NCBI RefSeq assembly: GCF_003627955.1
Contig: NZ_RBWS01000022.1
Coordinates: 80,121-144,120 of the forward strand
DNA length: 64,000 bases
Source of the DNA: Sphingobacterium puteale
Lineage (GTDB): Bacteria > Bacteroidota > Bacteroidia > Sphingobacteriales > Sphingobacteriaceae
Direction of reading: 5' to 3'
A program made the translations under genes and the position numbers. Below the pieces are notes generated by a model. The model ran no database searches. It was not told the DNA's origin and saw only the letters and a program-made list of their open reading frames with translations. Below, piece by piece: positions 60,504-64,000 of this stretch. Every line of letters begins with the position of its first letter. Position 1 is the stretch's first letter.

Positions 60504-62646
60504 AAAGAAAGTTCAGGAGAATTTTTTGAATTTCAATTTTGATATAAGTGCCTATAGGCTTTTAGGTCGTGAACTAATAACTGATAGGATCACTGCTTTG
60601 TTTGAGATAGTCAAAAATTCTTACGATGCCAACGCGAATCTGGTTGAGATTGAATTTATTTCACTGAATCCTTTAAATGACACATCTAAAATTATTATAA
60701 AAGATGATGGTATAGGTATGTATTTTGAGGATTTAAGGGATCGTTGGATGGTTATTGGTACTAGTAGTAAACGAAGAAATAGAACATCACCTGAACCATA
60801 TCTTCGAAAAGTTACAGGGAAAAAAGGAATTGGAAGATTTGCTGTAGATTTATTAGGTTCTAAACTTACATTAAGTACTAAAAGGAAGGACGAAAACCGT
60901 TGGATATATTTAGAAACAGATTGGACGAAATATAATGAATTAGAAGAGCAACAACTATCCCTTCCTTTAGGGATGGAAGAGGGAGCAAATAAGAAAAAGG
61001 ATTTCTTTACAGATATAAAAAATCGTTATTGGTTTGGAAAGAATGATGACAAAGCGGGGCACGGGACAATATTAGAAATAGAAGACATTAACGATCCTTG
61101 GACTGAAGATGATATTAAGCGTGCATGTAAGGAGTTAGCAAGATTGGTTTCTCCTAATAAAGGAATTCAGAAATATCCTTTTAATATTCGAATTAAATCT
61201 GAATATGAGGGGATGAAGGATCTTGAAATAAAGCCTCTGTCTTATATAGAATTTGCAACAATTTCAATTGAGCTTAAAAGTAGCAAAGAAAAAGAAACTC
61301 AAGAAATTGCAGTATTTGAAAATGGTAAACTTTTAAAAAAGGATACTGTAAAGCAGAGTTTTGGTTTGATTGACTTTTATCTATACTATTTCGATCAACC
61401 AGCTAAACGCAAGTTTAAAGAAAAGTTCAATATAGATATTGACGGAATAAAAATATATAGAGATGGCATCATTACTACTCCTTTTGCTGAAACCGAGGCT
61501 GACCAAAATAAACAGAAAGACATCTTAGGGATAGATAAGCGTAGGTATTCAGGTTTTTTTGATAAAATTAATAGTCGCGATTTACTAGGATTTGTTGAGC
61601 TTACCGATGAAAATAATGCTGGTCTGATAGAAGCAACAAATAGGCAGGATTTTTTAGATAATAAAGAGTGGCGAAGTTTAAAAGATTTCATAATTGACCA
61701 AATTCACCAAATTGAGAAGTGTTTAAAGAACAATAAAGAGCAAATCCGTAAAAATACCAAATCAAATCTAAATAGAGCAACAGCTGATTTATCAGGTATA
61801 AAAACATTAGTAAAGGAGGTCAAAGAAACTGCACCTAAAGAGTTGCATGAAAAGCTACAATTAATAGATAGTAGCTTAAGTAAGCTTCAAGGTACTGTGA
61901 ATAAAAGCATTGTAGATTACACAAAACTAGAAGAAGAAAGTAAGCAAAAAGAAAGCCTATATTTTAGTTTGGTGTCTTTACAGACATATGCAGCTATGTT
62001 TTCCCATATGACTAAACATACAATTGGTCACGTTTTAAGAGACGCTGAGTATTTTAGTTCTCGTTTTCCTAATGAAAAATTGGAGGGTCGATTTAAAGTG
62101 ATCTCTTCTAGAATTTACGACGAATTTTTGACATTGAGAAAGGGCGTTGATTTTATGTTAAAGTATGCTCAAACGGATAATGAATTCGAAGATATTAATA
62201 TTCATGATCTAATCAATAATCTGTTTATTTCAATATACAAACCTACCTTTGATCTGAATCACATTAAATCCGAATTGATTCTAGATGATAAGCTTATTTT
62301 ACATTATAATAAAAAGGCACTTGAAGATATTTTTGATAATTTAATCTCTAATTCTATTAAAGCTTTAAAAACCGTTAAAGAAGGGATTATTAAATGTAGC
62401 GGTGTTATTGAAAATAAAAAGTTGATTTTGAAATTTTCAGATAATGGTTTAGGAATTCATAGTGATGATAGATTTAGAATTTTTGAAATTTTCTTCACAA
62501 AAACTGCAGAAGATGGGGGAGCGGGGATAGGACTATATATGGTTAAGAATCGTATAGAGGCAATGCAGGGAACTATTGAGGTAACTGATAGTGAATTTAA
62601 ACCAAATGGTGCAACTTTTAAGATTGTATTACCTTTTAAGAAGTAA
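60487..62646 (+). CDS. Double-GHKL protein: Hsp90/MutL-like ATPase fused to a histidine-kinase module
   Basis: The 719-residue protein has an N-terminal GHKL ATPase with N-box ALFEIVKNSYDANA, G1 IKDDGIGM and GKKGIGRFAV, like Hsp90, MutL and MORC. A long coiled-coil-like middle part follows (about residues 400-500, rich in K/E). The C-terminal third is a sensor-kinase-like module: a possible phosphorylated His in FSHMTKHTIGHVL, N-box DNLISNSIKAL, G1 FSDNGLGI, F box IFEIFFTKT and G2 GAGIGLYMVK. No membrane segment is present. It may sense DNA state in the cytoplasm and pass a phosphate to the next gene's product. Confidence 0.88.
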   Translation: MSKQSKKKVQENFLNFNFDISAYRLLGRELITDRITALFEIVKNSYDANANLVEIEFISLNPLNDTSKIIIKDDGIGMYFEDLRDRWMVIGTSSKRRNRTSPEPYLRKVTGKKGIGRFAVDLLGSKLTLSTKRKDENRWIYLETDWTKYNELEEQQLSLPLGMEEGANKKKDFFTDIKNRYWFGKNDDKAGHGTILEIEDINDPWTEDDIKRACKELARLVSPNKGIQKYPFNIRIKSEYEGMKDLEIKPLSYIEFATISIELKSSKEKETQEIAVFENGKLLKKDTVKQSFGLIDFYLYYFDQPAKRKFKEKFNIDIDGIKIYRDGIITTPFAETEADQNKQKDILGIDKRRYSGFFDKINSRDLLGFVELTDENNAGLIEATNRQDFLDNKEWRSLKDFIIDQIHQIEKCLKNNKEQIRKNTKSNLNRATADLSGIKTLVKEVKETAPKELHEKLQLIDSSLSKLQGTVNKSIVDYTKLEEESKQKESLYFSLVSLQTYAAMFSHMTKHTIGHVLRDAEYFSSRFPNEKLEGRFKVISSRIYDEFLTLRKGVDFMLKYAQTDNEFEDINIHDLINNLFISIYKPTFDLNHIKSELILDDKLILHYNKKALEDIFDNLISNSIKALKTVKEGIIKCSGVIENKKLILKFSDNGLGIHSDDRFRIFEIFFTKTAEDGGAGIGLYMVKNRIEAMQGTIEVTDSEFKPNGATFKIVLPFKK

Positions 62647-62650
62647 ATCA

Positions 62651-63256
62651 ATGAAAGTACAGGTTTTAATTATAGAAGATAATCTGAAATATAAGAACGA
62701 CACTTTAGTGTGGGCATTGGAGGATAAGTTTGATGCGGATAATGTAGTTTTTGAGCCAGATCCTAAAGAAGCTTTAGATTACATAAAAACTAACTTAGAT
62801 AAAAATATTATTGTATTTCTTGATATTCAGTTTCCAAAAGGAGAATTGGATGGACACGAAATATTGGCGGAGATTCGTAAAATGTCTGAGTTAATCCCTG
62901 TTATTCTATGGAGTGGTGTTAATGAGAATCAGGAAAAATTCAGCGATTTTATAAATCATAATGCATTTCGTTTTGTTAGTAAAACTGCTACGCTAGCGGA
63001 AATTATGCCTATCGTGGATGATGCGGTCTCTTTTTTCGAAAATAATTTGGATAACACAATTGAAGATTGGATTATTCAAAAAGATGGAGATAAAGACAAG
63101 CCAGTATATTTTACAGGTGACGGTCACTCTTATTCTTTAAATGATATATTAAATCATATTCGTCAACAAACAGACGTTGGTAAATCATTTTCCAAGAAAC
63201 TGAACCAATTAACTATTGACTTATTATTAAGAAATAAAAAGAGATTAAATGATTAA
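62651..63256 (+). CDS. Response regulator with an uncharacterised C-terminal domain
   Basis: From the ATG at 62651 the product has 201 residues; an earlier ATG inside the previous gene is not supported. The receiver domain has the acidic pair (IIEDN), the phospho-acceptor Asp in VFLDIQFP, Ser in ILWSG and Lys in RFVSKTA. The C-terminal 80 residues (DWIIQKDGDKDKPVYF onward, ending LTIDLLLRNKKRLND) match no DNA-binding output I recognise, so the output may be protein binding. It overlaps the next gene by 8 bases. Confidence 0.85.
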   Translation: MKVQVLIIEDNLKYKNDTLVWALEDKFDADNVVFEPDPKEALDYIKTNLDKNIIVFLDIQFPKGELDGHEILAEIRKMSELIPVILWSGVNENQEKFSDFINHNAFRFVSKTATLAEIMPIVDDAVSFFENNLDNTIEDWIIQKDGDKDKPVYFTGDGHSYSLNDILNHIRQQTDVGKSFSKKLNQLTIDLLLRNKKRLND

Positions 63257-63878
63257 TTTATTTTTAGCTTTTGATGAAGAAGATGGTAGTATGGGAACTT
63301 TCAACCAGGGATGCTTGGAAGATTTTGAAACTTATTTTCATAAGGATCATCCTATAAAGCCCAGCTATATTAGATCTAGAACATTAAACCCCGTCAATAT
63401 CGAAATAAATTTGGATCGTCTAAAGACTAAATCTTTTATATTTAGCGCTTATTCGCACGGTCTTGACGATCGGCTAGTTATCAAAGATTCGCCTTACATT
63501 GATGATACAAATGTAAATCTGTTTAAGAATTCGCTATTTTATACTGTGTCTTGCTCGTCCGCAAATATATTAGCAGATAGATTAATCGAAAATGGATGTC
63601 ATTGTTATCTTGGGTATAAGTGCCTTTTTAATTATTGGGATGGTTACAGAGAATTCTCAGAATGTGCAAATTTTGGGTTGTTCAAAATTTTTGATGGTGT
63701 AGATTCCCGGGGGGCTTTCGATCGAATGTTAGAAAAATATAATGAATGTATTGATAGGCTAGTGGAAGAGAATATAGATGGATTTATGCAAGCTGCTCTA
63801 TTAAGAGAGAATAGGGATGGCTTAGTTCACAAAGGTAACTCTATATCTATCAAAGATTTTCAATATAGCGAGGATTAA
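63249..63878 (+). CDS. Putative CHAT/caspase-like protein
   Basis: The 209-residue protein has a possible catalytic pair: His in FIFSAYSHG and Cys about 40 residues later in LFYTVSCSSANILADRLIENG, followed by CYLGY. The order His-Gly, then Ser-Cys on the next strand, then a glycine turn fits the CHAT/caspase fold used as effector in several defence systems. Sequence similarity is weak, so the call is tentative. It is the last gene of the methylase-kinase-regulator operon. Confidence 0.5.
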   Translation: MINLFLAFDEEDGSMGTFNQGCLEDFETYFHKDHPIKPSYIRSRTLNPVNIEINLDRLKTKSFIFSAYSHGLDDRLVIKDSPYIDDTNVNLFKNSLFYTVSCSSANILADRLIENGCHCYLGYKCLFNYWDGYREFSECANFGLFKIFDGVDSRGAFDRMLEKYNECIDRLVEENIDGFMQAALLRENRDGLVHKGNSISIKDFQYSED

Positions 63879-63890
63879 TATCCTCGCTAT
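63865..63890 (+). terminator. Hairpin overlapping the end of the cassette
   Basis: ATAGCGAGGAT and ATCCTCGCTAT form an 11-base stem with loop TAAT, which contains the stop codon of the last gene. Only a short T tract follows, so it may protect the mRNA end or terminate weakly. Confidence 0.65.
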
Positions 63891-63926
63891 TTAATGATTT
63901 AAATTGGGATATTCAGTAAATGTTAT

Positions 63927-63965
63927 AAAAAATGGTGGTCAGAATAATTTCGGTCACCATTTTTT
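63927..63965. terminator. Second terminator after the cassette
   Basis: AAAAAATGGTG pairs with CACCATTTTT around a 17-base loop, with T residues on the right and A residues on the left. Confidence 0.75.
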
Positions 63966-64000
63966 GTTCTGTTATCCCGATCTTTGTAAGATTTTTCCGC

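Overview
The window looks like chromosomal DNA of a Bacteroidota bacterium, most likely a Sphingobacteriaceae member such as Sphingobacterium. This rests on a SusC/SusD pair controlled by a FecI/FecR-type sigma/anti-sigma pair, many Bacteroidota-style lipoproteins, A-rich translation starts, and promoters of the TTG-N19..23-TAnnTTTG type. The species assignment is inference. I saw no rRNA, tRNA, CRISPR array or intact transposase.

Left part (1-26.6 kb). A truncated FAD oxidoreductase and an AraC regulator are followed by a dense rightward operon (2.1-12.0 kb) for envelope copper/redox chemistry: an SCO copper chaperone, a Met/His-rich YtkA-like lipoprotein, two MbnP/MbnH-type pairs (copper-binding partner plus di-haem peroxidase), an outer-membrane barrel, a c-type cytochrome lipoprotein, an exported superoxide dismutase and a third, unpaired MbnP. 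Next is a small polysaccharide utilisation locus: ECF sigma factor, FecR, SusC with an STN domain, SusD and a GH29 alpha-L-fucosidase. Then come small regulators (HxlR, MarR, AraC), an NmrA-like reductase, a lone ExbD-like protein and OsmC.

Middle part (26.6-57.3 kb) is accessory and mosaic. It holds lipoproteins including a metzincin-like one, a possible toxin/immunity pair, a class D beta-lactamase, and a compositionally distinct, GC-richer DNA-damage cassette (Y-family polymerase, DnaE-like polymerase with an eroded PHP domain, a conserved unknown protein and an SRAP/HMCES-type protein). It also holds an array of four large beta-helix, tailspike-like proteins plus a truncated fifth. Each member has the same ~100-bp leader, in which a dyad CGGTAT-N7-ATACCG sits exactly 63 bp before a TACTTTTG-type promoter element. 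Duplicated and decayed fragments (two intact mutT copies and a third fragment, pieces of the 39.0-kb and 40.4-kb genes, related terminators) show repeated segmental duplication. A 13-bp palindrome lies in the same promoter position before the polymerase cassette and before an uncharacterised gene at 27 kb.

Right part (57.4-64 kb) looks like a defence island: an HNH endonuclease, a Vsr-type nuclease, and a tight operon of a C5-cytosine DNA methyltransferase, a protein with two GHKL ATPase modules (Hsp90/MutL-like plus histidine kinase), a response regulator and a small protein with a CHAT/caspase-like His-Cys pattern. The tailspike array with its leader and this methylase-kinase-regulator-protease cassette are the best candidates for undescribed systems.
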